Positions 52,009-59,875 of a DNA stretch of 64,000 bases are shown here, one piece after another. Location of the stretch: contig DATGQD010000004.1 in NCBI GenBank assembly GCA_035304385.1, positions 1 through 64,000 on the forward strand, written 5' to 3'. How positions within the stretch are numbered: the first letter of the stretch is position 1; each line of letters opens with the position of its first letter. Origin of the DNA: ZC4RG29 sp035304385 (GTDB lineage Bacteria > Bacteroidota > Bacteroidia > Cytophagales > Cyclobacteriaceae). The notes beneath the pieces were generated by a model. The model saw nothing but the letters and a program-made list of their open reading frames with translations, had not been told where the DNA came from and did no database searches. A program made the position numbers and the translations under genes.

Positions 52009-53118
52009 ATGAACCTTATCAATCGACACATTCCCTTTGGGGCCATGTCGCTCATGGCCCTTGTGGTAGGGTGCGGGAAGCCCGCACAGGACCAGGCGGA
52101 AACGGCCGCCGCCGATTCAACAGCGCAGCAGCCGGTAGCCATTTCAGAGCCGCTCGTAACCCACATCTACACGGCCGATCCTTCCGCTCACGTGTTTGAC
52201 GGCAAGGTCTATATTTATCCGTCGCACGACATCGATGCTGGAACCCCGGAAAATGATATGGGGGACCACTTCGACATGCGGGATTACCACGTGCTGTCGA
52301 TGAACAGCATTCCGGGTGAAGTTACCGATCACGGTGTGGCGTTGGACATCAAGGATATTCCCTGGGCCGGTCGTCAGCTGTGGGCGCCGGATGCAGCATC
52401 CAAAGATGGTAAGTATTACCTGTACTTTCCTGCAAAAGACAAGGAAGACATTTTCCGGATCGGCGTTGCCGTCAGCGATTCACCGGCAGGTCCCTTCAAG
52501 CCTGAATCCGAACCCATCAAGGGAAGTTACAGCATTGACCCGGCCGTCTTCAAAGACGACGATGGTAAATATTATATGTATTTCGGCGGCATCTGGGGTG
52601 GCCAGCTGCAACGGTGGACTACCGGCGAATACGCGGGGCATGACGCTTCCAAGACCGACCGCGAGCAGGATGACGCTCCCGCTATTGGTCCCCGTATTGC
52701 TTTGATGAGCGACGACATGCTCAGCTTTGCCGAGCCGGTGAAAGAAATCAGCATTGTCGACGAACAAGGAAACCCCATATTGGGCGGCGACCACGACCGG
52801 CGCTTTTTCGAAGCGGCCTGGATGCACAAATACAACGGCACGTATTACCTGTCGTACTCTACCGGTGACACCCACTACATTGTCTACGCGACAGGTGATA
52901 ACCCGTACGGACCTTTTACATACCGCGGTGTAATCTTAAATCCTGTGATCGGCTGGACGAACCATCATTCCATCGTGGAGTTCAACGGGAAGTGGTATCT
53001 CTTCTATCACGACAGCAGTCTCTCCGGCGGTAAGACCCACCTGCGTTGCATCAAGGTAACTGAACTTACCCACAACGCTGACGGCACGATTGAGACCATT
53101 AGTCCGTATATCGAGTAA
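52009..53118 (+). CDS. GH43 glycoside hydrolase lipoprotein
   Basis: 369 residues. Lipoprotein signal (AMSLMALVVGCGKPAQD, Cys23) and a short polar linker. Five-bladed propeller with the GH43 residues: general base Asp in YTADPSAHVFDGKVYIYPSHD, pKa Asp in SYSIDPAVFKDDDGKYYMYFGG, acid Glu in RFFEAAWMHKYNGTYYLSYST, and the HHSIVEFNGKWYLFYHD C-terminal block. Likely xylosidase or arabinofuranosidase that attacks xylan side chains at the cell surface or in the periplasm. It sits beside the xylan locus but has no LacI palindrome upstream. Confidence 0.93.
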   Translation: MNLINRHIPFGAMSLMALVVGCGKPAQDQAETAAADSTAQQPVAISEPLVTHIYTADPSAHVFDGKVYIYPSHDIDAGTPENDMGDHFDMRDYHVLSMNSIPGEVTDHGVALDIKDIPWAGRQLWAPDAASKDGKYYLYFPAKDKEDIFRIGVAVSDSPAGPFKPESEPIKGSYSIDPAVFKDDDGKYYMYFGGIWGGQLQRWTTGEYAGHDASKTDREQDDAPAIGPRIALMSDDMLSFAEPVKEISIVDEQGNPILGGDHDRRFFEAAWMHKYNGTYYLSYSTGDTHYIVYATGDNPYGPFTYRGVILNPVIGWTNHHSIVEFNGKWYLFYHDSSLSGGKTHLRCIKVTELTHNADGTIETISPYIE

Positions 53119-53152
53119 GATAGTGCGCCCCCGATAGGATCGGGACAGCACG

Positions 53153-53210
53153 AAAAAATAAGGAGTGCGTAGCAACCGGTACTGGTTGATTCGCACTCCT
53201 TAATTTTTTT
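53153..53210. terminator. Long imperfect inverted repeat, terminator of the GH43 gene
   Basis: AAAAAATAAGGAGTGCG pairs with CGCACTCCTTAATTTTTTT, and the loop contains its own inverted repeat AACCGGTACTGGTT. Ends in a T7 tract and begins with an A6 tract, so it can act in both directions. It begins 35 bp after the GH43 stop. Confidence 0.85.
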
Positions 53211-53272
53211 CCGGTTTGAACAGAGATCCAATCTTCAACCTTTCCCGGCTTCCGATCTCCGCGCAGGGAACA

Positions 53273-53409
53273 TTCAACTCTTCAACTCTTCAACTCTTTC
53301 TCATCGTCTTCACCGCAGAGACTCAGAGGACACTGAGCAACAGAGAAAATGCTTTATAATTTACACGCGCCCTATTCAATTCTTCAATTCTTCAACTCTT
53401 CCACTCTTC
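53273..53409. repeat. Two clusters of CAAYTCTT octamers around a CAGAGACTCAGAG segment
   Basis: Three copies of CAACTCTT near 53275-53298 and about four (CAATTCTT, CAATTCTT, CAACTCTT, CCACTCTT) near 53377-53409, with ACCGCAGAGACTCAGAGGACACTGAG between them. The second cluster runs into the nhaA 3' end and encodes its last residues (EELKN). Such low-complexity octamers look like dispersed intergenic repeats; I see no gene. Confidence 0.65.
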
Positions 53410-54707
53410 CCCCTCAGGAACAGGTATCCGCAGACTCCGGAAAGTATAGACGCGGCAAGGATGCCAATCTTTGCGTCGATGAGATAATCGGATGATGTAC
53501 CAAACGCGAGTGCCGCGATGAACAACGACATGGTGAACCCGATACCGGCCACCATTCCTAATCCCAGTATCGTTCTGAAGCTAACACCTTTGGGTAGTGT
53601 GGCCCATTTAAGTTTTACGAACAGCCACGACATACCGAAAATCCCCAGCGTCTTACCGATCACCAACCCGAGGAAGACACCCAAAGTAACCGGTGTCAGC
53701 AAGTCATCCGCCGTGATGCCCTCGAGGGAGATGCCCGCATTCGCGAGGGCAAAAATGGGCATGACTACAAACAGGGCTATCGGGCGCAACGTATGCTCCA
53801 GGCGTTGCAGCGGCGTATCGGCAGACCTTGTTAGGCTTTTGATTTTTTCTATAGCGTGCACCTGATCCGGTTCGAGGATCGACACATCGTTGGGTTTTAT
53901 ATTCTCGAATTCGCTCACGTAGTCCCTGAGGCTTGCTGTGAATTTGGCTTCATTGATTTTGGTGCGGGCCGGTATGGCCAGCGCAGCCAGAACGCCTGCT
54001 ACCGTTGCGTGGACACCCGACAACAGGAAGGCCAGCCAGAGTCCGCCGATCCCCAGTATGCCATAGACCGTCGTACTCCTGACGCCAAGATAGTTGGCGC
54101 CAAGCAGGGCCGCCATGAAGGCCGCACCGATCGCCAGGTTGACAAAGGATATGTGTGAAGAATAATTGATGGCGATCACGAGGACAGCACCCAGGTCATC
54201 GGCGATAGCCAGGGAGGTAAGAAATATTCGGGCTGTGTTCGGCACGCGCTTGCCCAGAAGCGAGAGCACCGCAAGTGCAAAGGCAATATCGGTTGCCATT
54301 GGAATCCCCCATCCGCCTTCACCCGGCGAATGGTAGTTGATGGCGACATAGATCAGCGCCGGCAGAACCATCCCCCCGAGGGCTGCCGCCAGGGGAAGCA
54401 GGGCATTGCGAAAGTCGGATAACTCCCCGCCGATGATCTCGCGCTTCATTTCCAGACCTACGAAAAAGAAGAACATGGCCATCAGGCCGTCATTAATCCA
54501 GTCGTGTAACGATTCCGTTACCTCATATTCCGCGAACCTCAGGGAAAATTCCAGCTCCCAGAATTCGTGGTAAGCAGCGCTAAGCGGTGAATTGGAAAGT
54601 ACCAACGCCGCTACTGTACAGGCCAGCAACACAATGCCGGAAGAAGATTCCTCCTGCATGAAGTTCTGAAAGGGACGAAGGATTTTGTCGATTCGGTCGG
54701 GTGCCAT
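53376..54707 (-). CDS. nhaA: Na+/H+ antiporter NhaA
   Basis: 443 residues from MAPDRIDKILRPFQNFM (alternative start three codons upstream). Inner-membrane Na+/H+ exchanger with 11-12 helices. NhaA landmarks: SSGIVLLACTVAALVLSNSPLSAAYHEFWE, HDWINDGLMAMFFFFVGLEMKREIIGGELS, PMATDIAFALAVLSLLGKRVPN, FLTSLAIADDLGAVLVIAINYS with the ion-binding Asp pair, IFALANAGISL, and GLVIGKTLGIFGMSWLFVKLKWATLP. The C-terminal tail after the last helix (RGKSGRVEELKN) is built partly from octamer repeat DNA, so its length may vary between strains. Confidence 0.96.
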   Translation of the reverse strand: MAPDRIDKILRPFQNFMQEESSSGIVLLACTVAALVLSNSPLSAAYHEFWELEFSLRFAEYEVTESLHDWINDGLMAMFFFFVGLEMKREIIGGELSDFRNALLPLAAALGGMVLPALIYVAINYHSPGEGGWGIPMATDIAFALAVLSLLGKRVPNTARIFLTSLAIADDLGAVLVIAINYSSHISFVNLAIGAAFMAALLGANYLGVRSTTVYGILGIGGLWLAFLLSGVHATVAGVLAALAIPARTKINEAKFTASLRDYVSEFENIKPNDVSILEPDQVHAIEKIKSLTRSADTPLQRLEHTLRPIALFVVMPIFALANAGISLEGITADDLLTPVTLGVFLGLVIGKTLGIFGMSWLFVKLKWATLPKGVSFRTILGLGMVAGIGFTMSLFIAALAFGTSSDYLIDAKIGILAASILSGVCGYLFLRGKSGRVEELKN

Positions 54708-55023
54708 GATACACAATTGCGGCGCTAAATTGGAAAAAGGTTAATGAACTACCGCAGGCTTATGATGTAAATGGACACCGGAATTCAAGGCCCGTGGGAT
54801 ATTCCCTCACGCCGGAGTGAGGATAATTCCGGATGCCAGCCTGATGACCGAGGTCCTTAACGGGGCGTGGAAATGATGCTACAACACCATCCCGCGCGGT
54901 ATTTTGGGTATTCTAACGAGCCATCAGACCAACAATCGGCCCATTAACATTAATATCACTTTATGGTAGCCGGTTCAAATATTCATCCTACCTTTGTTAA
55001 TTATTATAACACTATCAATTTTA
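54708..55023. other. Divergent intergenic region between nhaA and cspA with a structured element
   Basis: No gene. Around 54778-54832 CCGGAATT pairs with AATTCCGG and encloses a second hairpin (CCTCAC, 6 nt, GTGAGG), giving a 55-nt two-stem structure about 190 bp before cspA. The rest shows nothing except the cspA promoter element near 54989. I do not recognise a known riboswitch. Confidence 0.45.
54989..54996 (+). promoter_or_regulatory. -7 element of the cspA promoter
   Basis: TACCTTTG matches the Bacteroidota -7 consensus TAnnTTTG, 28 bp upstream of the cspA ATG. No good -33 TTTG is seen at the expected distance. It predicts a short leader of about 20 nt. Confidence 0.45.
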
Positions 55024-55215
55024 ATGAACACAGGAACAGTAAAATTCTTTAATGAATCCAAAGGATTCGGATTTATTAAGGACGATCAATCGGGAAAAGA
55101 GTACTTTGTACACGCTTCCGGCCTTATTAATCCGATCAAGGAGAACGACGAAGTTACTTTCGAAGTTAGAGAAGGCAAAAAGGGATTAAATGCGGTTAAT
55201 GTTAAACTATCGTAG
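55024..55215 (+). CDS. Cold-shock domain protein
   Basis: 63 residues, single CSD: NTGTVKFFNESKGFGFIKDD (RNP1 KGFGFI), EYFVHASGLI (RNP2 FVHA), NDEVTFEVREGKKGLNAVNVKL. Nucleic-acid chaperone that melts RNA structure. Start at MNTGTVKFF (55024); the frame is open to 54994 but that overlaps the promoter. Followed by a strong terminator, so it is monocistronic. Confidence 0.96.
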   Translation: MNTGTVKFFNESKGFGFIKDDQSGKEYFVHASGLINPIKENDEVTFEVREGKKGLNAVNVKLS

Positions 55216-55241
55216 TTGACATATCAGAACATTTAGTTTGC

Positions 55242-55269
55242 AAAAACCCCGACGGCGTCGGGGTTTTTT
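55242..55269. terminator. Rho-independent terminator after cspA
   Basis: AAAAACCCCGAC, GGC loop, GTCGGGGTTTTTT: a 7-bp GC stem extended by A/T pairs with a T6 tract, 27 bp past the cspA stop. Confidence 0.92.
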
Positions 55270-55334
55270 GTTTTAACCCCCACCCCATTTCATAAAATTT
55301 TCCGTCCACTTTTTAAAACCTGCAGATCCTTTTG

Positions 55335-55358
55335 TACGTTTGTTAACCAAACGGTTAA
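55335..55358 (+). promoter_or_regulatory. Promoter and probable TetR operator before the efflux operon
   Basis: TACGTTTG (55335-55342) matches the TAnnTTTG -7 element. Directly after it lies the perfect palindrome TTAACC-AAAC-GGTTAA (55343-55358), which would cover the transcription start, and a further GGTTAAC overlaps the tetR start codon. Position and symmetry suggest autoregulation by the TetR protein encoded next. Confidence 0.7.
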
Positions 55359-55363
55359 ATCAA

Positions 55364-55972
55364 ATGGTTAACGACGATACTTCTACCGAAAAACTGATAC
55401 TGGAGGCTGCAAAGCGGGTTTTTCACGAGCGGGGCCTGGCGGGCACCCGGATGCAACAGATCGCCGACGAGGCGGGAATAAACAAAGCGCTGTTGCACTA
55501 TTACTTCCGAAATAAGGAGCAGCTCTTCAAAGCGGTGTTTACGGATGCCCTGGCGCAAGTCATTCCACAGATCAACGACATCTTCAACGCCGATCAACCG
55601 CTGCCGGACAAGATCCGAACCTTTGCCCACCGTTATACCACCTTCCTGACGGAGAACCCGTACATGCCGGGCTTCATCATCCAGGAGCTCAACAACAATC
55701 CCAAATTCGCCACCGAATACCTGACGCCGGAACGACGGCCAAATCCTCAGAAGCTGCTCAGCCAAATCCAGCAGGAGGTGGCAGCCGGCGCCATCAGGCC
55801 CGTCGAGCCACACCACCTGTTGATAAGCCTACTCGGGTTATGCCTCTTCCCCTTCATCGCCGCCGAGATGATCCGGCTCGTAACCGGAATGTCGAAGGAA
55901 CAATACCAACGCTTCCTCGCAGAACGAGAAGAACACATCGTACAGTTTGTCATTAACGCCATAAAACCGTGA
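55364..55972 (+). CDS. TetR-family repressor of the ABC-2 efflux operon
   Basis: 202 residues from MVNDDTSTEKLILEAAKRVF. HTH: ERGLAGTRMQQIADEAGINKALLHYYFRNKEQLFKAVF. The ligand-binding helical domain includes YTTFLTENPYMPGFIIQELNNNP and LLISLLGLCLFPFIAAEMI, similar to the E. coli CecR (YbiH) group that controls ybhGFSR. The frame upstream to 55340 crosses the operator and is rejected. The stop overlaps the GTG of the tolC-like gene by 4 bp, so regulator and exporter are one transcript. Confidence 0.9.
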   Translation: MVNDDTSTEKLILEAAKRVFHERGLAGTRMQQIADEAGINKALLHYYFRNKEQLFKAVFTDALAQVIPQINDIFNADQPLPDKIRTFAHRYTTFLTENPYMPGFIIQELNNNPKFATEYLTPERRPNPQKLLSQIQQEVAAGAIRPVEPHHLLISLLGLCLFPFIAAEMIRLVTGMSKEQYQRFLAEREEHIVQFVINAIKP

Positions 55973-57258
55973 AAACACTGTTCAACCACCCTGTCCCCCT
56001 TCTGGTGGCAATAACCTTAATGATGGCCCCCATCCTATTGCAAGCGCAGCAAACACTGGAACTGGACGACTGTTATCGGCTTCTCGAACAGAACTATCCT
56101 CTTGTCAGACAAAAGGATCTGCTTGCCCAACGGACCGACCTGACCCAGGAATCCATCAGAAAAGCATTGCTTCCCCAGGTGAAACTCAATGCCCAGGCTA
56201 CGTGGCAATCCGACGTACCGCACGTGCCTATAGCGCCCCCCGGCGCTGATATTCCGCTTCCCAACAAGGATCAGTACCGCGCCACGCTGGACGTAAACCA
56301 GCTGCTGTACGACGGGGGATCCGTACGAAACTCCATCGCCGTGGAAAGCCTGAGCACGCAAGCCGAACAGCAACAAGTCGACGTTGCAGTATACCAGGTA
56401 AAACGCAGCGTGAACCAGGCGTACTTTTCAATCCTGCTGCTGCAGGAAATCGATAAACTCCTCGCGCTCGCCGAACAGAACCTGGTAACCCAACTTAAAG
56501 AAGTACGATCGGCCATCCGGAATGGAATCGCTATCCCGTCTACCGCCGACGTACTCCAGGCAGGCATCCTTCGAACCCGTCAACAGCGGTTCGAGAATCG
56601 CGTCGATAGGCAAGCGGCGCTCCAAACGTTGGGAGACCTCATCGGCGTCCCCGTCGATACCGGCACCGTCCTTCAACGCCCAATGCCCGAATCCGAATTA
56701 ACGGGCTCCCTGGCGCGACCGGAGCTTGGACTTTACGACATCCAAAAACAACACGTTGATGCCGCATCACGCGTCATCGGCAATAACAAGACGCCGAAGA
56801 TTTCGCTGTTCGCCCAGGGCGGATACGGTAATCCCGGCCTCAACCTTCTGGACAACACCTTTCAGCCTTTCTTCATGGGTGGTGTGCGCCTATCGTGGAC
56901 GATCCTGGACTGGAACATGGTAAACGACCAACAACAGGCTCTGCTCATCCGGAAGGATATGATCGATGTGGAACGAGAGACGTTTGAGCTTAACACCAAT
57001 ACCGACCTCAAAAGACAGCGCACGGACATTGAAAAGCTTGCCCAGTTGTTGCGCACCGACGAAGAGATCATCGCACTTCGGACACGGGTTGCCCGCACTG
57101 CGCGCACACAATTGCAAAACGGCACACTCACGGCATCAGAATATCTCATAGAAGAAAACGCACTGAACGAAAGCCTGATCAACCGTTCAGTACACGAAAT
57201 ACGGCTCCTTCAGGCGCACGCAGACTATAAGATCATCCAAGGTATAACAGAACAATAG
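55969..57258 (+). CDS. TolC-family outer-membrane efflux protein
   Basis: 429 residues from a GTG at 55969; signal peptide PLLVAITLMMAPILLQAQQ. Two repeats of the OEP family: LELDDCYRLLEQNYPLVRQKDLLAQRT, ATLDVNQLLYDGGSVRNSIAVE with the aromatic/Gly turn, and in the second half ISLFAQGGYGNPG, RLSWTILDWNMVNDQQQALLIRKDMIDVERETFEL and GTLTASEYLIEENALNES. Forms the trimeric outer-membrane channel of the exporter encoded downstream. Four-bp overlap with tetR; 5-bp gap to the HlyD gene. Confidence 0.93.
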   Translation: MKTLFNHPVPLLVAITLMMAPILLQAQQTLELDDCYRLLEQNYPLVRQKDLLAQRTDLTQESIRKALLPQVKLNAQATWQSDVPHVPIAPPGADIPLPNKDQYRATLDVNQLLYDGGSVRNSIAVESLSTQAEQQQVDVAVYQVKRSVNQAYFSILLLQEIDKLLALAEQNLVTQLKEVRSAIRNGIAIPSTADVLQAGILRTRQQRFENRVDRQAALQTLGDLIGVPVDTGTVLQRPMPESELTGSLARPELGLYDIQKQHVDAASRVIGNNKTPKISLFAQGGYGNPGLNLLDNTFQPFFMGGVRLSWTILDWNMVNDQQQALLIRKDMIDVERETFELNTNTDLKRQRTDIEKLAQLLRTDEEIIALRTRVARTARTQLQNGTLTASEYLIEENALNESLINRSVHEIRLLQAHADYKIIQGITEQ

Positions 57259-57263
57259 ACGCT

Positions 57264-58169
57264 ATGACCCCCATGACGATTCGCAGAAATCATATCGCCA
57301 GCCTCATTGCCGCAGCCTTGTTTCTCGCCTCCTGTGCCGCCGACAACGGCAAAGCCGATGCCTACGGCAACTTTGAAGCTACGGAAATTACCGTCTCGGC
57401 AGAAGCGACAGGCAAACTGGTGGCCTTCGATGTGGAAGAAGGCGACCGCCTTACGGAAGGCCAGGTCGTCGGTTACATCGACACCACGCAACTCACGCTC
57501 AAAAAGGCACAACTGCTGGCTTCACGGCAAAAAATTGCGGCAAGCTCCTCCAGCGTCCTTTCACAAATCGACGTCTACCGCGAGCAGGAGCGTACCCTTA
57601 ACATCGAGAAGGAAAGAATATTGCGCCTGCTGAAAGACAGCGCCGCGACACAGAAGCAACTCGACGACGTAGAAGGGAGGCTGAGTGTGCTGCAACGCCA
57701 GATCGCCAGCGTAAGGGCCCAAAACGCGTCTGTGCTTTCCGAACTGGAAAGCCTGGAAGCCCAGGTCGCGCAACTCGACGACCAGATTGAGAAGAGTAAG
57801 ATTTCCAATCCGCAGTCGGGCACCGTGCTGATCAAATATGCCGAGCCGGGAGAGGTGACGGCCTTCGGCAGACCATTATACAAGCTTGGGAAGCTCGACG
57901 ACATGATCCTGAGGGTTTACGTCAGCGAAGTGCAGCTTCCGTCGCTCGCTATCGGCAAAGAGGTTGACGTGCGCATCGACGACACGGAAGGTATGCGAAC
58001 GTTGTCCGGTACAATCGCCTGGGTATCCCCTACGGCGGAATTCACACCTAAGGTGATACAAACCAAAGAAGAACGTGTCAACCTCGTGTACGCCGTCAAA
58101 GTACGCGTCAGCAACGACGGGGCTTTGAAGATCGGGATGCCCGGGGAAATGTGGTTGCGTGCACAGTGA
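57264..58169 (+). CDS. HlyD-family periplasmic adaptor, lipoprotein
   Basis: 301 residues. The N-terminus HIASLIAAALFLASCAADNGK contains a lipobox (LASC, Cys24). Biotinyl-lipoyl half domain (YGNFEATEITVSAEATGKLVAFDVEEGDRLTEGQVVGYID), a long alpha-hairpin coiled coil (about 75-185, LLASRQKIAASSSS to LESLEAQVAQLDDQIEKSK), the second lipoyl half (NPQSGTVLIKYAEPGEVTAFGRPLYKLGKLDDM) and a beta-barrel domain. Equivalent to YbhG. Links the ABC-2 transporter to the TolC channel. Confidence 0.93.
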   Translation: MTPMTIRRNHIASLIAAALFLASCAADNGKADAYGNFEATEITVSAEATGKLVAFDVEEGDRLTEGQVVGYIDTTQLTLKKAQLLASRQKIAASSSSVLSQIDVYREQERTLNIEKERILRLLKDSAATQKQLDDVEGRLSVLQRQIASVRAQNASVLSELESLEAQVAQLDDQIEKSKISNPQSGTVLIKYAEPGEVTAFGRPLYKLGKLDDMILRVYVSEVQLPSLAIGKEVDVRIDDTEGMRTLSGTIAWVSPTAEFTPKVIQTKEERVNLVYAVKVRVSNDGALKIGMPGEMWLRAQ

Positions 58170-58198
58170 ACTGACATCACATTGAAAAGTGATTGATC

Positions 58199-59107
58199 AT
58201 GGAAATAGAGATTGAAAATATTTCAAAGTCTTTTGGAGATGTCCAGGCGTTGGATAGCGTGTCGTTCGATGTGAAGGCGGGGGAACTGTTTGGGTTGATC
58301 GGACCGGACGGTGGCGGTAAGACGACATTGTTCCGAATCCTGACCACACTGATGCTTCCCGACTCAGGTCATGCTGTCGTCGCCGGACATCCGCTCACGG
58401 ATTACCACGCCATACGACGATCGGTGGGATACATGCCGGGGCGCTTTTCACTTTACCCGGACCTCAGCGTAGAAGAAAACCTCAATTTCTTTGCCTCGAT
58501 ATTCGGCACAACGGTGGAAGAAAACTATGAGCTGATACGCGACATATACGTCCAGATTGAACCGTTCGCGAAACGTCGTGCCGGAGCCCTTTCCGGTGGC
58601 ATGAAACAAAAGCTGGCGCTGTGTTGCGCACTGGTGCACAAACCGGCAGTACTGTTTCTGGACGAACCCACCACCGGCGTAGACCCTGTATCACGAAAAG
58701 AATTCTGGGCGATGCTGGATCGCCTGCGGCAGGATGGTATGGCCATCCTGGTATCCACCGCTTACATGGACGAGGCCTCGCTTTGCGACCGTGTAGCGTT
58801 GATCCAACAGGGAAAGATCCTTACAGCAGACACGACGGAAAACATCACCGCAACCTTCGGGCAGCCGCTGTTTGCGATTCGTACCCGAAACGTATATGGA
58901 GTAACGCTCGACATCCAGACGTATCCATTCACACAAAGCATCTATCCTTTTGGGGAGTACCTGCACTACACGGACAAACGCGAAAAGGCAGACCCCAACG
59001 AACTGCAGCGCTTTCTCAGAGACAAAGGCCATACTGACATCGAACTATCGGTTATCAAACCGACCATCGAAGATGCATTTATGGCGCTGGCCGAAAAAGA
59101 ATTGTAA
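58199..59107 (+). CDS. ABC transporter ATPase 1 (YbhF N-half type)
   Basis: 302 residues from MEIEIENISKSFGDVQALDSV (a TTG two codons earlier is possible). Walker A GPDGGGKTTL, Q-loop MPGRFSLYPDLSVEENL, intact signature ALSGGMKQKLALC, Walker B AVLFLDEPTTGVDP. The switch His is missing: ILVSTAYMDEASLCDRV has Tyr where TH is expected. The C-terminal regulatory part (RDKGHTDIELSVIKPTIEDAFMAL) is normal. E. coli YbhF carries two ATPase halves in one chain; here they are separate genes. Pairs with ATPase 2. Confidence 0.92.
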   Translation: MEIEIENISKSFGDVQALDSVSFDVKAGELFGLIGPDGGGKTTLFRILTTLMLPDSGHAVVAGHPLTDYHAIRRSVGYMPGRFSLYPDLSVEENLNFFASIFGTTVEENYELIRDIYVQIEPFAKRRAGALSGGMKQKLALCCALVHKPAVLFLDEPTTGVDPVSRKEFWAMLDRLRQDGMAILVSTAYMDEASLCDRVALIQQGKILTADTTENITATFGQPLFAIRTRNVYGVTLDIQTYPFTQSIYPFGEYLHYTDKREKADPNELQRFLRDKGHTDIELSVIKPTIEDAFMALAEKEL

Positions 59108-59122
59108 ACAAACTGGCGGACC

Positions 59123-59875
59123 ATGGCTTCTATCGATCCGATAATTTCCGTACAACGACTGACAAAGAAGTTCGGCACCTTTACCGCAGTCGACGCCATC
59201 AGCTTTGAGGTAATGAAGGGAGAGATCTTCGGCTTCCTCGGGGCAAACGGCGCAGGAAAGACTACGGCCATGAAGATCCTGATTGGCATTAGCCGGCCTA
59301 CATCCGGCACGGCGACGGTCGCGGGATACGATATTTACAAGGAGACCGAACAGATCAAGAAGAGTATCGGCTACATGAGTCAGCGCTTCTCATTGTACAA
59401 CGATCTCACCATCAGAGAAAACATCGAATTCTTCGGAGGGATATACGGACTTACCCAACATCAGATCCGCGACAAGGGGGAGGCGCTTGTGGAAAAGCTC
59501 GGTCTGCAGGACAATTACAAACGTCCCATCAGCGACCTCCCGCTGGGCTGGAAGCAAAAACTGGCGTTTTCTATCGCGTTGCTGCACGACCCCAGGATCA
59601 TATTTCTCGATGAGCCTACGGGTGGCGTCGATCCGGTAACCCGACGCATCTTCTGGAACATGATCTACGAAGCCGCACATCGCGGCGTCACCATCTTCGT
59701 AACCACCCACTATATGGATGAAGCGGAATATTGCAATCGCGTATCGATGATGGTCGACGGCAAGATCGAAGCGTTGGACTCGCCGGGACGTCTGAAAGAC
59801 AAGTACGGTGTGACTTCAATGAACGAGGTCTTCGTGCGACTCGCCAGAAATCAAACCAGGGGCAAAGACGCATGA
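59123..59875 (+). CDS. ABC transporter ATPase 2 (YbhF C-half type)
   Basis: 250 residues. Walker A GANGAGKTTAMKIL, Q-loop YMSQRFSLYNDLTIRENIEF, Walker B IIFLDEPTGGVDP, and an intact H-loop IFVTTHYMDEAEYCNRV. The signature LSGGQ is replaced by DLPLGWKQKLAFS. It thus complements ATPase 1, which has the good signature but no switch His. Overlaps the first permease gene by 4 bp (ATGA). Confidence 0.93.
   Translation: MASIDPIISVQRLTKKFGTFTAVDAISFEVMKGEIFGFLGANGAGKTTAMKILIGISRPTSGTATVAGYDIYKETEQIKKSIGYMSQRFSLYNDLTIRENIEFFGGIYGLTQHQIRDKGEALVEKLGLQDNYKRPISDLPLGWKQKLAFSIALLHDPRIIFLDEPTGGVDPVTRRIFWNMIYEAAHRGVTIFVTTHYMDEAEYCNRVSMMVDGKIEALDSPGRLKDKYGVTSMNEVFVRLARNQTRGKDA

Noticed and set aside
54778..54832. 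Riboswitch upstream of cspA
   Set aside because: I could not match it to the TPP, cobalamin, SAM or preQ1 consensus as I know them, and cspA is not a metabolite-regulated gene.
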